In this document: piece by piece, positions 8,200-15,619 of the stretch
How positions within the stretch are numbered: the stretch's first letter is position 1
Layout: each line of letters opens with the position of its first letter
Assembly (NCBI GenBank): GCA_964449325.1
Contig: CAYUYJ010000002.1
Coordinates: 1 to 64,000 of the forward strand
DNA length: 64,000 bases
Reading direction: 5' to 3'
Source of the DNA: RGIG3002 sp964449325
GTDB taxonomy: Bacteria; Bacillota; Clostridia; Lachnospirales; Lachnospiraceae
The notes under the pieces: model-generated
Told to the model about the DNA's origin: nothing
Database searches by the model: none
The model's input: the letters and a program-made list of their open reading frames with translations, nothing else
Made by a program: the position numbers and the translations under genes

Positions 8200-8718
8200 A
8201 TGCAAGAAATTATTTGGATATTTCCGATTTTGTTTATCGTACATGACATGGAAGAGATTATGGGACTTGAACTGTGGTTAAAAAAGAACAGAGCATTATT
8301 AGATAGAAAATATCCCAAAATCAGTAATACATATAATCCATACAGTACGGAAGGAATGGCAGCTGCGGTTATGGAAGAAATGGTGCTATGTCTGGTGATT
8401 TGTATTATTTCCAAATTTACAGGGTTCTATGGATTGTGGTTAGGAGTGTTTATTGCTTATACATTTCATCTGGTAGTACACGTTGGTCAGAGTATTATAA
8501 TTAAAAAATATATACCGGCTGTTATTACCGGTATTATATGTTTGCCGGTAAGTATATGGCTTATTGCAATCAGTATAAGCATCTTATCATATTCAATTAG
8601 TCAAGTGCTTGCTTGTAGTTTAATAGGTATTGTTGCAATTGCAGGAAATTTAAAAATTGCACATTGGACAATGCATGTATTCACAAAAAAATTAACAACT
8701 ACGGAGGTATTAGTGTGA
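8200..8718 (+). CDS. HXXEE-domain membrane protein
   Basis: This 172-residue integral membrane protein begins QEIIWIFPILFIVHDMEEI; the HDMEE at about residues 15-19 matches the defining H-x-x-E-E motif of the HXXEE family, often next to TetR regulators in Firmicutes. Four to five hydrophobic segments follow, with further conserved His in FHLVVHVGQ and AHWTMH suggesting a metal- or hydroxylase-like site. AAAGGAGG precedes the ATG. It overlaps the next (flavodoxin) gene by 4 bases. Biochemical function of the family is not established; co-operonic flavodoxin points to redox chemistry at the membrane. Confidence 0.8.
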   Translation: MQEIIWIFPILFIVHDMEEIMGLELWLKKNRALLDRKYPKISNTYNPYSTEGMAAAVMEEMVLCLVICIISKFTGFYGLWLGVFIAYTFHLVVHVGQSIIIKKYIPAVITGIICLPVSIWLIAISISILSYSISQVLACSLIGIVAIAGNLKIAHWTMHVFTKKLTTTEVLV

Positions 8719-9185
8719 AAATAGCAGTTAGATATCAATCAAGAGGTGGGAATACAAAAGCAGTTGCTGAAGTGATAGCAAATAGTTTGGGTGTAAAAGC
8801 AGAGCCGGTAAGCAGTGTAATTGCTGATTGGGTAGATGTGTTATTTATAGGTGGTGGCGTGTATATGGGTAAAATGGATGAAAGCCTGTATAACTTTTTA
8901 GGAGAACTTAACAGTGATAATGTAGGACAAATAGTATGCTTTTCTACAACGGGTTCTATGGCGACAACCATAAAGCAAATAAAGCAGTTCGCAATACAAA
9001 AGGGAATAATTGTTAATAAAAACGAGTTACTGTTAAAAATGCTATTTCAAGGACATTCTTCGTTAGGGTTAATTGGCGGAAAGCTTACCGATAAGCAAAT
9101 AAAAAAGATTGAGCTTTTTACAAGTAATGTTCTTATTTCAACAAAAATTCAGGCAGGGGAAATCATACAAAAGGGGAACAAATAA
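8715..9185 (+). CDS. flavodoxin-domain protein
   Basis: A 156-residue flavodoxin-like protein. It starts with VKIAVRYQSRGGNTKAVAE, where SRGGNTK is the FMN phosphate-binding loop (S/T-x-T/G-G-N-T), and has FIGGGVYMG and CFSTTGS loops of the fold. I choose the GTG at 8715, which overlaps the TGA of the HXXEE gene (GTGA) and follows ACGGAGGT; a start at 8664 would extend into the upstream gene without a good site. It likely carries electrons for the co-expressed HXXEE membrane protein (inference). Confidence 0.8.
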   Translation: MKIAVRYQSRGGNTKAVAEVIANSLGVKAEPVSSVIADWVDVLFIGGGVYMGKMDESLYNFLGELNSDNVGQIVCFSTTGSMATTIKQIKQFAIQKGIIVNKNELLLKMLFQGHSSLGLIGGKLTDKQIKKIELFTSNVLISTKIQAGEIIQKGNK

Positions 9186-9216
9186 TGAAATTATTAGAAG
9201 AAAAAGGGTTACCACA

Positions 9217-9814
9217 ATGAATAAACAAATTGTAGCTTTACTTGCTATTTTCGCATTGTTGGGGATTTCCGCCTGCGGTACTTCCGAAAACATACGAATC
9301 TTTGATAAGGCTGTGGGAGCTGTTTTTGTTAACGAAATGGAAACTCTGATCGAAGGCGAAAAAATTTACGCAGATTTTGAGAATAACAACTATACCTTCA
9401 ATCTGGATGCCGCATGGGTCTATTATTTCAATTACGATGCAGAAACCGCTTTTGCCGGAAACCAAAACTTTACCGCAATGACTTTCGATGCCAATCTTGA
9501 CAGCGGCGGTGTGGGTGCAGAGGGGACAGCAGCATGGCTTTACAAGGAAGATTCGACCGGAAGGTGCAACGGCAACAGGAGATGACTATCCCTGTGCGGT
9601 GGATTTCGAAGTGCGTCAGCCAACGGACATATTTGAGATAACTCGGTATGATACAGCCGGTATAGTGCTGGATAGCGCAAAATTTTCCCCTGAGCAAGTG
9701 GAAGATTATCAGAGATTTACGCTTTCTGCTGAGGTCGCCTATGTGGAGATCGTCTGTTATGAGGCGGGCGGGCAAATGCTGGCAAGCAAGCTTTTGCGGT
9801 TTATGTGGGAATAA
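9217..9814 (+). pseudogene. frameshifted small lipoprotein, unknown family
   Basis: From the ATG at 9217 the frame encodes a lipoprotein-type signal (LLAIFALLGISAC, lipobox cysteine at about residue 20) and about 95 mature residues rich in aromatic and acidic positions, then hits a stop at 9583-9585. Coding continues in the next frame from about 9553 to 9814 (EGATATGDDYPCAVDFEV ... YEAGGQMLASKLL), so one base appears lost near 9548-9560. The joined product would be about 199 residues. I do not recognise the family. If the shift is a sequencing error, this is an intact secreted lipoprotein. Confidence 0.6.
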
Positions 9815-9829
9815 AGGAATCCTGACAAG

Positions 9830-9879
9830 TGTCATCGGATAACAAAATTCAGATAATGGTTTGACCTTTACCCGATTTT
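9830..9879. repeat. direct repeat copy 2 (50 bp, collapsed)
   Basis: Identical to 2635-2668 fused to 2753-2768; the 84-bp stretch between the two GGTTTG hexamers of copy 1 is missing. Only the right arm of the terminator survives, so no hairpin can form. Its right edge touches the stop codon of the minus-strand BlaR1 remnant (9879-9881). Confidence 0.85.
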
Positions 9880-11556
9880 TAGTTCCAGATGTTCATGTCA
9901 GACAAGATAGACATGGTAATTTCGGTTGCATTGCTTCCAGTAGCGTTGCTGTCTGCTCTAATGTTGGTAGCAAAAAAGTATGTATTATCTGCAACTTCTA
10001 CAAAGCCAACAAACCATCCGTTCACATCCTGTCCATCCACACGACCGGTTCCGGTCTTTCCGTAGAATGTTCCGACATCGGAAGAAGAAAGGCAGATGGC
10101 ATCTTTTACTGCATTGATGTTTTCAGGGGCGAAGCCAAAACTGTTATTCTGCAGCTTGGTTAAAAGTTCAACCTGTTCTATTGGAGAAATCTTCAAGGAT
10201 GATTCCATCCAATAAGTGGAGAAATCACCACTCATGTTTTCGTTTCCATATCCGATTTCTTGAATATAGTTGTAAATGGAAGAGGCTCCAAGTTGTTCAT
10301 CTACTGTCTGGAAATACCAGTTAACGGAGGAGTTCATTGCAGACTGTAAGGTCTGATCCGTATTCCATGCTTTAATTGGATAGCTTTCTCCATTCCATGC
10401 AATAAAGGAGTTTTCTGGTGTAATGACACCTTCTTCTAATCCGAACAAGGCATCATATATTTTGTAGGTGGAGTTTGGTGCAACCCGCAGGGTGGCACGC
10501 TTCATATCGTGTATGCTCCATGCATCATTTTTCAAATCGTATAAAACAAAACTGCCCTCATATTTTCCAAAGTATGCAGAAAGGTCTACATTGGAAACAT
10601 TTTCGGAGGAGGAGTTCCATTGATAGTGACTTTCATCTGCTGCGTATGTAGAAATAAAAGGTGCAAGCCCTAAAAGGAGAACAGCAGTCAGCATAAATGC
10701 AGTCATGCCCTTTATTTTTTTCATAAATGTTGGCTTCTCATAAGATGCAATATTGATGATTCTCCGCTTCATCTGTTTCATGTTTCCACCAAGGCCGGCG
10801 GCAAAAGGAAAAGGAGTAAGAGAAACCTTTTCTGCAAAGTTGATCAGTGTATTGCCATAATCCTCGTAAGCATCCTCTTCAAGCATCTGTAAAACAGAGG
10901 TGTCACAGGCAACCTCTCTGTCATTACGCATTTCTTTCAGAGCATACCACACAAGAGGATTGAACCAATATACCACTCCTGCGAGATTCATCAAGAAACT
11001 TCCGATAGCATCGTGGTGCTTGTAATGCTGTACTGTAGACAGGAATATCTCTGTAAATTCCCATCTCTTCTAAGCAGTGATGATACAGTCTGCGGACTTC
11101 CTTGTTCTGAAGAGGAAGTGCAGATTTCGCCAAACTGCGCAGACGGAGAGAGGATTTGATTACCAATATAATCATTGCAAGTATGCCTGCAAGCCATATC
11201 CCCAATAATATGTATTCGGTGATGGATGAAGTCTCACTATTTACGGAAAGAGTGAAATCATTCATCCAATTTATATTCCCAATCGGATTGAAATCCGGGG
11301 ATTCTCCCATAGCGGTTCCGGTGCCGGAAGATGAGGAACTTCTCAGGCTGCCGAGCCAGGAGAAGATTTGCGGAAATCCGATTAGTCGGAAGGGTATAAA
11401 AGGAACTGCCAACAACCCAAGCAGCAGGAACCACAGATTATACTGCATTCGGCTGGAAAGGTTGTTTTTAAATATTCGCTTGGCTATCAAAAGAATTCCG
11501 ATGATACCGCTGATAAACACATTGCACATTAAAAAGCGTATCATAAAATCAGCCAC
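9879..11556 (-). pseudogene. blaR1: BlaR1/MecR1-type sensor with deleted protease motif
   Basis: BlaR1 is a membrane receptor: an M56 metalloprotease domain plus an extracellular penicillin-binding sensor. Reading leftward, the frame 11556-10924 gives the N-terminal membrane segments (start GTG 11556 with AAGGAGG upstream, directly after blaI). Near 11030 the frame shifts; a second frame continues QHYKHHDAIGSFLMNLAGVV, EVACD and then the sensor with STYK, SVN and KTGTG serine-lactamase motifs, to 9879. The HEL of the expected HELxHYKHxD zinc site and about 40 residues before it are missing. The sensor is intact but signalling by proteolysis should be impossible. Confidence 0.8.
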
Positions 11557-11557
11557 G

Positions 11558-11980
11558 TTAATTGCCTCCTTTTTTACCCAATAAGCCGTCATGCCTTTTG
11601 GATGGCGTTTGGTGCTCTTTGGAAAGAAGGGAACGGAGAGAATCTATTTCTGTTTCAGACAGTCTGTCATTTTCTATATATGCAGACAGCATGGCGGTGA
11701 TATCCCCGTCATAGTATCGTTCCAAAAAAGAATTGCTTTCTTGGCCGATGTATTCGCTTTCTTTCACGACTGGGGTGTAAACAAACACTCGGCTCTGTTT
11801 TTCATAAGTCAGAGCGCCCTTGGTTACAAGGCGTTTGATTAAAGTCTGTATCGTTTTCGGACTCCAACTTGTGGTCTGTAATAATTTATCAGTTATTTCA
11901 TTGGTACTGATTGGTGCATGTTTCCATACAATTTTCATAACTTCAAATTCAGCTTCAGAAATCTGTGGTAAATTGCTCAT
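11558..11980 (-). CDS. blaI: BlaI/MecI-family transcriptional repressor
   Basis: A 140-residue winged-helix repressor of the penicillinase-repressor family (Pfam PF03965): PQISEAEFEVMKIVWKH, STNEI and SWSPKTIQTLIKRLVTKGAL are family signatures (residues about 4-62), followed by the C-terminal dimerisation helices. It normally represses a beta-lactamase operon until cleaved by BlaR1. The start is the ATG 11980-11978 after GGAGGAG; upstream codons fall in the promoter. Because the adjacent BlaR1 lacks its protease motif, this repressor may be uninducible by that route. No beta-lactamase gene is in the window. Confidence 0.9.
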   Translation of the reverse strand: MSNLPQISEAEFEVMKIVWKHAPISTNEITDKLLQTTSWSPKTIQTLIKRLVTKGALTYEKQSRVFVYTPVVKESEYIGQESNSFLERYYDGDITAMLSAYIENDRLSETEIDSLRSLLSKEHQTPSKRHDGLLGKKGGN

Positions 11981-12005
11981 TTTAGACTCCTCCCTAAATC
12001 CTACA

Positions 12006-12048
12006 ACTGTAATAAAAACAGTATAGACGGTATTTGTGTAGTTGTCAA
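12006..12048 (-). promoter_or_regulatory. blaI promoter with overlapping dyad operator
   Basis: On the minus strand, TTGACA (12048-12043) and TATACT (12025-12020) are 17 bp apart, close to consensus. ACTGT/ACAGT (12018-12022 and 12006-12010, 7-bp centre) form a dyad overlapping the -10, containing the TGT/ACA core typical of BlaI/MecI sites. This fits autorepression by BlaI. Confidence 0.75.
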
Positions 12049-12068
12049 TTTCAGAAAAAGATAGAGAC

Positions 12069-12097
12069 TTGATATTTGTCATGAAATATGGTAATAC
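12069..12097 (+). promoter_or_regulatory. probable promoter of the radical SAM gene
   Basis: TTGATA (12069-12074) and TAATAC (12092-12097) are separated by 17 bp, about 50 bp upstream of the B12-radical SAM start and divergent from the blaI promoter. Confidence 0.5.
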
Positions 12098-12148
12098 AAG
12101 GATAGTCAAAGAGAAAGCAATTGAGTTATATCAGAGGGGAATGTGAAA

Positions 12149-13555
12149 ATGAAAATCCGATTTATTGAACCGGGCAGCAGAACTTATCGAAAGTCAATAT
12201 TAAATTATGTGGTATACGACAGATATATAAGAACACCTTCTGGCGGTTTAAATACACTGGCAACAATTGTAAAAAGAGAAATCCAAGATACATATATGTA
12301 TAGTGAGGCCATTTCTCAAATTGATATGGATGATGTGATGGATGCAGATATTATTTTTATAGGATTTTTCACCTATGCAGCGGTCAGAGGATACGAACTT
12401 GCTGATTATTTCAAAAAAAACAGCAGAGCTGTTGTTGTCCTGGGCGGTCTCCATCCGTCTATGAACGCTAAAGAGGCGGTTGGTCATGGAGATTATGTAA
12501 TGCTTGGTGAAGGGGATGAGACGATTCTTCCGTTGATTCATGCAATTAAAGAGAATAGAAGACCTGAGTTTCAAGGGGTTGCATGGAGAGAAAGAGGAGA
12601 GTTCAAAAGTACAGGGAGTCCGAAGCCACCGGCTAATATTGATATTATTGCAGATAGAAATTTGGTTCATAATTATCAAAAGATGACGGGACATATGACG
12701 ATATGGCCACAGGTACATGCATCGAGAGGTTGCCCGTACAATTGTGATTATTGTGCACTAGTGAGACACTTCGGACACAGTGTCAGAACCAGATCTCCAC
12801 AGAATGTAGTTGATGACATTAAATATTCCATTGACTTCTTTCATAAGAAACATTTTCGAATGGTAAAGGATTTGTGGATTACAGATGATAACTTTTTTGC
12901 AGACAGAGAATGGGCGAAATCAGTTTTGAATGCAATAATAGAAAGTGGAATCAAATATAGATTTAATGTTCAGGCTCGATATGAAGTGGGATTTGACGAT
13001 GAAATTCTGGACTTACTCAAGAGAGCCGGATTTTTCGAACTGGACATGGGAATCGAATTTTTGGATGATGAATCTTTTGCAACTTATCATAAAAAAAGCA
13101 CAGTGGCTGAGATTGAGAGCTCTATCAGAAATATTCATAAACATGGGTTGAGCGTGAGGGGATTATTTATTCTTGGATCTGATAATCAGAAAAAAGGTTG
13201 CGGAAAAGCATTGGCGGATTTTGTGATTAGAAATAAAATTCAAGGAGTATTGATACAGTGTATGTATTTTATCCCGGGCACCCCATCTTATGAACAAAAC
13301 AAAGAGCGATTGTTACATCAGCGATGGGACAAATATAACGGGAATACGGTTCATTACCCTAAAAAAATGACACCATATGAATTACAAATGGAACATATTG
13401 AGGCGAGTAAACGAATTTATTCTGTGAAACGACTGGTCAAGGCGTTGATTTTTGAGGATTATGTACATAAAGTATTGTTTGTTGGAGAGTTTTTATGGCA
13501 TTGGAGTGTCAGAAGTGATTTAAAAAAGGAATTGAAAAATCTACCAAGAGGATGA
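12149..13555 (+). CDS. cobalamin-binding radical SAM protein
   Basis: A 468-residue class B (B12-binding domain) radical SAM protein. The N-terminal part (about residues 20-150) has the cobalamin-binding Rossmann fold with LGGLHPSMN and GEGDETILPLI; the radical SAM cluster motif CPYNCDYC gives Cys195, Cys199 and Cys202. A C-terminal tail of about 170 residues follows. Family members catalyse methylations or other radical rearrangements in lipid, cofactor or natural-product pathways. The start is the ATG 12149 with GAGGGG 9-10 bases upstream; a GTG at 12143 is in frame. No partner biosynthetic genes are adjacent, so the substrate is open. Confidence 0.85.
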   Translation: MKIRFIEPGSRTYRKSILNYVVYDRYIRTPSGGLNTLATIVKREIQDTYMYSEAISQIDMDDVMDADIIFIGFFTYAAVRGYELADYFKKNSRAVVVLGGLHPSMNAKEAVGHGDYVMLGEGDETILPLIHAIKENRRPEFQGVAWRERGEFKSTGSPKPPANIDIIADRNLVHNYQKMTGHMTIWPQVHASRGCPYNCDYCALVRHFGHSVRTRSPQNVVDDIKYSIDFFHKKHFRMVKDLWITDDNFFADREWAKSVLNAIIESGIKYRFNVQARYEVGFDDEILDLLKRAGFFELDMGIEFLDDESFATYHKKSTVAEIESSIRNIHKHGLSVRGLFILGSDNQKKGCGKALADFVIRNKIQGVLIQCMYFIPGTPSYEQNKERLLHQRWDKYNGNTVHYPKKMTPYELQMEHIEASKRIYSVKRLVKALIFEDYVHKVLFVGEFLWHWSVRSDLKKELKNLPRG

Positions 13556-13661
13556 GCATGGTACGGTCACTCTATCAGATTATATTTCAAAAATCGAACT
13601 TGGCGTGAGAACAGAAAAAATAAAAGCGCAAATGCATAGAGAAGAAAACCGGAACAGATAG
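13556..13661 (+). other. possible 3' remnant of an unidentified gene
   Basis: Right after the radical SAM stop, another frame reads EHGTVTLSDYISKIELGV and continues RTEKIKAQMHREENRNR to a TAG at 13659-13661. It has coding-like composition but no start codon or ribosome-binding site of its own, so it may be the tail of a gene lost by recombination. I do not recognise the family. Confidence 0.25.
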
Positions 13662-13676
13662 AAAGGAGAATGTAAT

Positions 13677-13988
13677 ATGTTTAATTTTTTGAAAAAGAGA
13701 AAAGAAGTAAAAGCTAGAGAAGAGAAAAGAAAAAAAGAAGCATTGGAATGGGAAGCATATATAAAAAAGCATCCCGAAGAATACAAGCGGTTGGTAGCTG
13801 CTGAAAAGCAAAAGACGTTAGATAAAATCAATAAAGAATACATGGAAAAGGGTTTTATTTCAAAACCATATTCCTCATATGACGAAATGATGGACAAATG
13901 GCTGCTCGATAGTGCAAGAACTCTTCCTAAAGAGGAAATTGATAATTATATGAAATATGGTATATTACCCGATCATGTTTCACACTGA
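13677..13988 (+). CDS. small charged hypothetical protein
   Basis: A 103-residue soluble protein with a well-placed AAAGGAG before the ATG at 13677. Residues 5-30 are extremely rich in Lys/Glu/Arg (KKRKEVKAREEKRKKEALEW), probably one long helix; the rest is hydrophilic with YSSYDEMMDKWL and a short acidic segment. No membrane segment, signal peptide or motif is seen. I do not recognise it. It is followed 94 bp later by another small orphan gene in the same direction. Confidence 0.6.
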   Translation: MFNFLKKRKEVKAREEKRKKEALEWEAYIKKHPEEYKRLVAAEKQKTLDKINKEYMEKGFISKPYSSYDEMMDKWLLDSARTLPKEEIDNYMKYGILPDHVSH

Positions 13989-14082
13989 TATGGTAAAAAC
14001 TTTTTGAAGAAACTCGAAGCACAAACAGGAGAAAAATATTATTACAAAGTAATAAAATAAAGAAGGAAAAGGAGTAAAATTT

Positions 14083-14436
14083 ATGGAAGTAAGCGTAAAG
14101 GTTACTAAACATGATGGAAAGAAGAGAGAGGAACCTATCTGTGTACATGGGGTCGATTTGGGGATGCTCGATATGCGATTGTATGGGGTCTATACTGGAA
14201 AATTTGGCATATTGAATCTTCACAAACATATTTGTGGAAAAATTGAACAGTTGTATGGATTTCCTGTTAAAAATGAAAAAGATATGCAAGGATTTTTGAA
14301 TTATCTTGGATGTAAAGGAACTACTTTTAGAGAATGGTTTGAGGGATATATGAAACAAAGACTTTTAAAAGAAAGAAATTACGATTATGAAAAAATTGCA
14401 AAAGAGTGGGATGAATCACATCCGGACGGTTATTAA
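14083..14436 (+). CDS. hypothetical protein, 117 residues
   Basis: The ATG at 14083 follows AAAAGGAG. The protein is soluble, with paired Cys/His residues (CVHG near residue 20, LHKHICGK near 46-53) and an amphipathic C-terminal half ending KEWDESHPDGY. No family is recognised. It stands between the small charged gene at 13677 and the putative RNA gene at 14541. It could be a leftover of a mobile or phage-derived cluster, but nothing in the sequence proves that. Confidence 0.55.
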   Translation: MEVSVKVTKHDGKKREEPICVHGVDLGMLDMRLYGVYTGKFGILNLHKHICGKIEQLYGFPVKNEKDMQGFLNYLGCKGTTFREWFEGYMKQRLLKERNYDYEKIAKEWDESHPDGY

Positions 14437-14466
14437 GGAGTTTTTTACGGTTTGAGTTGAAGAACC

Positions 14467-14494
14467 CGTCCAAAATGATGCGTCCAAAATGATG
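14467..14494. repeat. 14-bp tandem duplication
   Basis: CGTCCAAAATGATG occurs twice head-to-tail at 14467-14480 and 14481-14494, just upstream of the promoter at 14506. Perfect identity suggests a recent slippage event or a doubled binding site. Confidence 0.75.
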
Positions 14495-14505
14495 TGAAAA
14501 AATAG

Positions 14506-14534
14506 TTGACAAAGGATAATTGATTTACTACTAT
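14506..14534 (+). promoter_or_regulatory. promoter of the putative RNA gene
   Basis: TTGACA (14506-14511) and TACTAT (14529-14534) separated by exactly 17 bp. No reading frame with a ribosome-binding site follows, but a structured segment and a terminator do. Confidence 0.65.
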
Positions 14535-14540
14535 TAATTA

Positions 14541-14726
14541 ATAGGATATTGTTTTCCCTATGCTCGAAATATAGCGTGGGGTTAAGTGTTACCGCTTATG
14601 GTCATGCGGGATAGAAAAGACCGTGAATCCAGTGTTGTCGCATCTGCCTATGCGGGATAAAAATAAGGCATGAATAAGTAAATATGTTTAGTTGTCCCTT
14701 TCCTTACTGGTTAGGGGCATTTTGTT
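14541..14726 (+). ncRNA. putative small RNA with twin identical-loop hairpins
   Basis: The 311-bp space between 14436 and the aminotransferase remnant holds a promoter, a non-coding stretch and a terminator, implying a transcript of about 185 nt. Two hairpins share the loop ATGCGGGATA: hairpin 1 closes with TTATGGTC/GACCGTGA (14596-14603 and 14619-14626, two G-U pairs), hairpin 2 with TGCCT/AGGCA (14645-14649 and 14666-14670). A further GGATA lies near the 5' end (14544-14548). I know of no RNA family with this layout. Looped GGA elements are the classic CsrA ligand, so a protein-binding RNA is one possibility, purely by inference. Confidence 0.45.
14693..14726 (+). terminator. Rho-independent terminator of the putative RNA
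   Basis: TGTCCCT (14693-14699) pairs with AGGGGCA (14713-14719), one G-U pair, 13-base loop, then TTTTGTT. The tail orientation fits plus-strand transcription. Confidence 0.65.
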
Positions 14727-14748
14727 GAAGATGGAAAAATCGTCACTT

Positions 14749-15345
14749 TCAATCCGCAAATGTATTCAATACCTGTTTCAATGTTTCTATGTACACATCT
14801 ATTATTTCTGCTGTTATCACAAGCGGACAGTATGTTCGAATTACTCGTTCTTTTATTTTTACACCTGCAATGATTCCTTTTTCAAACAATAATTCATCAA
14901 TTCGGGTCATCGGCTCTTTTGTAAGACATTCCGATAATTCTATACAAATGAGTAATCCTCTGCCCCGGATTTCAGATATGATTGGACATTCTTTCTGTAA
15001 TGTCCGGTATGCATTTTTTAAATATTCGCCCATTTGGACGGTGTTTGTTAATATGTCTCTGTCTTCAATTTGAGTTAATACTTCATATGCTACTCTTGCT
15101 CCCATTGGATCATTTTGATGAGACAATGCAAAGAGAAAGTTACTTTCCGTAGCTTTCATGGCTACATGTTCGTCTATTATAATAGCGCTGACGGGATAAC
15201 CATTTCCCAACCCTTTTCCACATGCAATAATATCCGGTTTTATATCATAATACATATATCCAAACCATTTACCGGTTCTGCCAATTCCGGTTGTCACTTC
15301 GTCCACGACAATTACAATATCATTTTCTTTACAAATTTGAATCAC
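14749..15345 (-). pseudogene. C-terminal half of a class III aminotransferase
   Basis: About 198 residues match the second half of PLP-dependent class III (omega-amino acid/acetylornithine-type) aminotransferases: DEVTTGIGRTGKWFGY, then ACGKGLGNGYPVSA with the PLP-binding lysine, and the conserved RGRGLL segment near the end. Family members are about 430 residues. Upstream (higher coordinates) the frame extends to about 15393 and meets a TGA; no N-terminal domain or credible start remains, only a GTG at 15345. The loss of the PLP phosphate-binding N-terminal half makes activity unlikely. Confidence 0.8.
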
Positions 15346-15496
15346 AGGGATTATCGTGCTAGCTTGTTGACTATCATTTCGTGGTGTATTATGATAAAAA
15401 ATATTTCATTATCGATTGCGGTGTGAAATTCAATTATTGATGGAGCAGTAGGGTTATTGAATAGGAACGATGCTTCTTAGATTTGGAGGGATGAAT

Positions 15497-15535
15497 GTGG
15501 TTATGACAGTTATTTCAACTCCATGCAGAGTTTGA
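15497..15535 (+). CDS. putative leader peptide MVMTVISTPCRV
   Basis: A 12-codon frame begins at GTG 15497 (or ATG 15503, MTVISTPCRV), 6 bases after GGAGGG, and ends at TGA 15533-15535. Its last codons form the 5' arm of a terminator hairpin (15519-15528). The arrangement is that of drug-responsive leader peptides. The VIST core happens to occur in the ErmC leader (IFVIST), a short match that may be coincidental. Confidence 0.5.
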   Translation: MVMTVISTPCRV

Positions 15536-15560
15536 GGATACTGCATGGAGGATTTCTTTT
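15519..15560 (+). terminator. attenuator hairpin upstream of MFS exporter
   Basis: CTCCATGCAG (15519-15528) and CTGCATGGAG (15541-15550) form a perfect 10-bp stem followed by GATTTCTTTT. The loop segment 15529-15540 is complementary (11 of 12) to 15566-15577, so an alternative or pseudoknot pairing exists. A ribosome stalled in the leader would cover the 5' arm and allow read-through. Confidence 0.7.
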
Positions 15561-15619
15561 AATATGATTATCCTCAGACTTTGCTTCTGAAAGATATAAA
15601 ATAATAAGGAGCAAAGAAG

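Noticed and set aside
13677..14436. Small genes next to the radical SAM protein as RiPP precursors
   Set aside because: They are 103 and 117 residues, highly charged or soluble-domain-like, without a leader/core layout, and no protease or exporter is linked.
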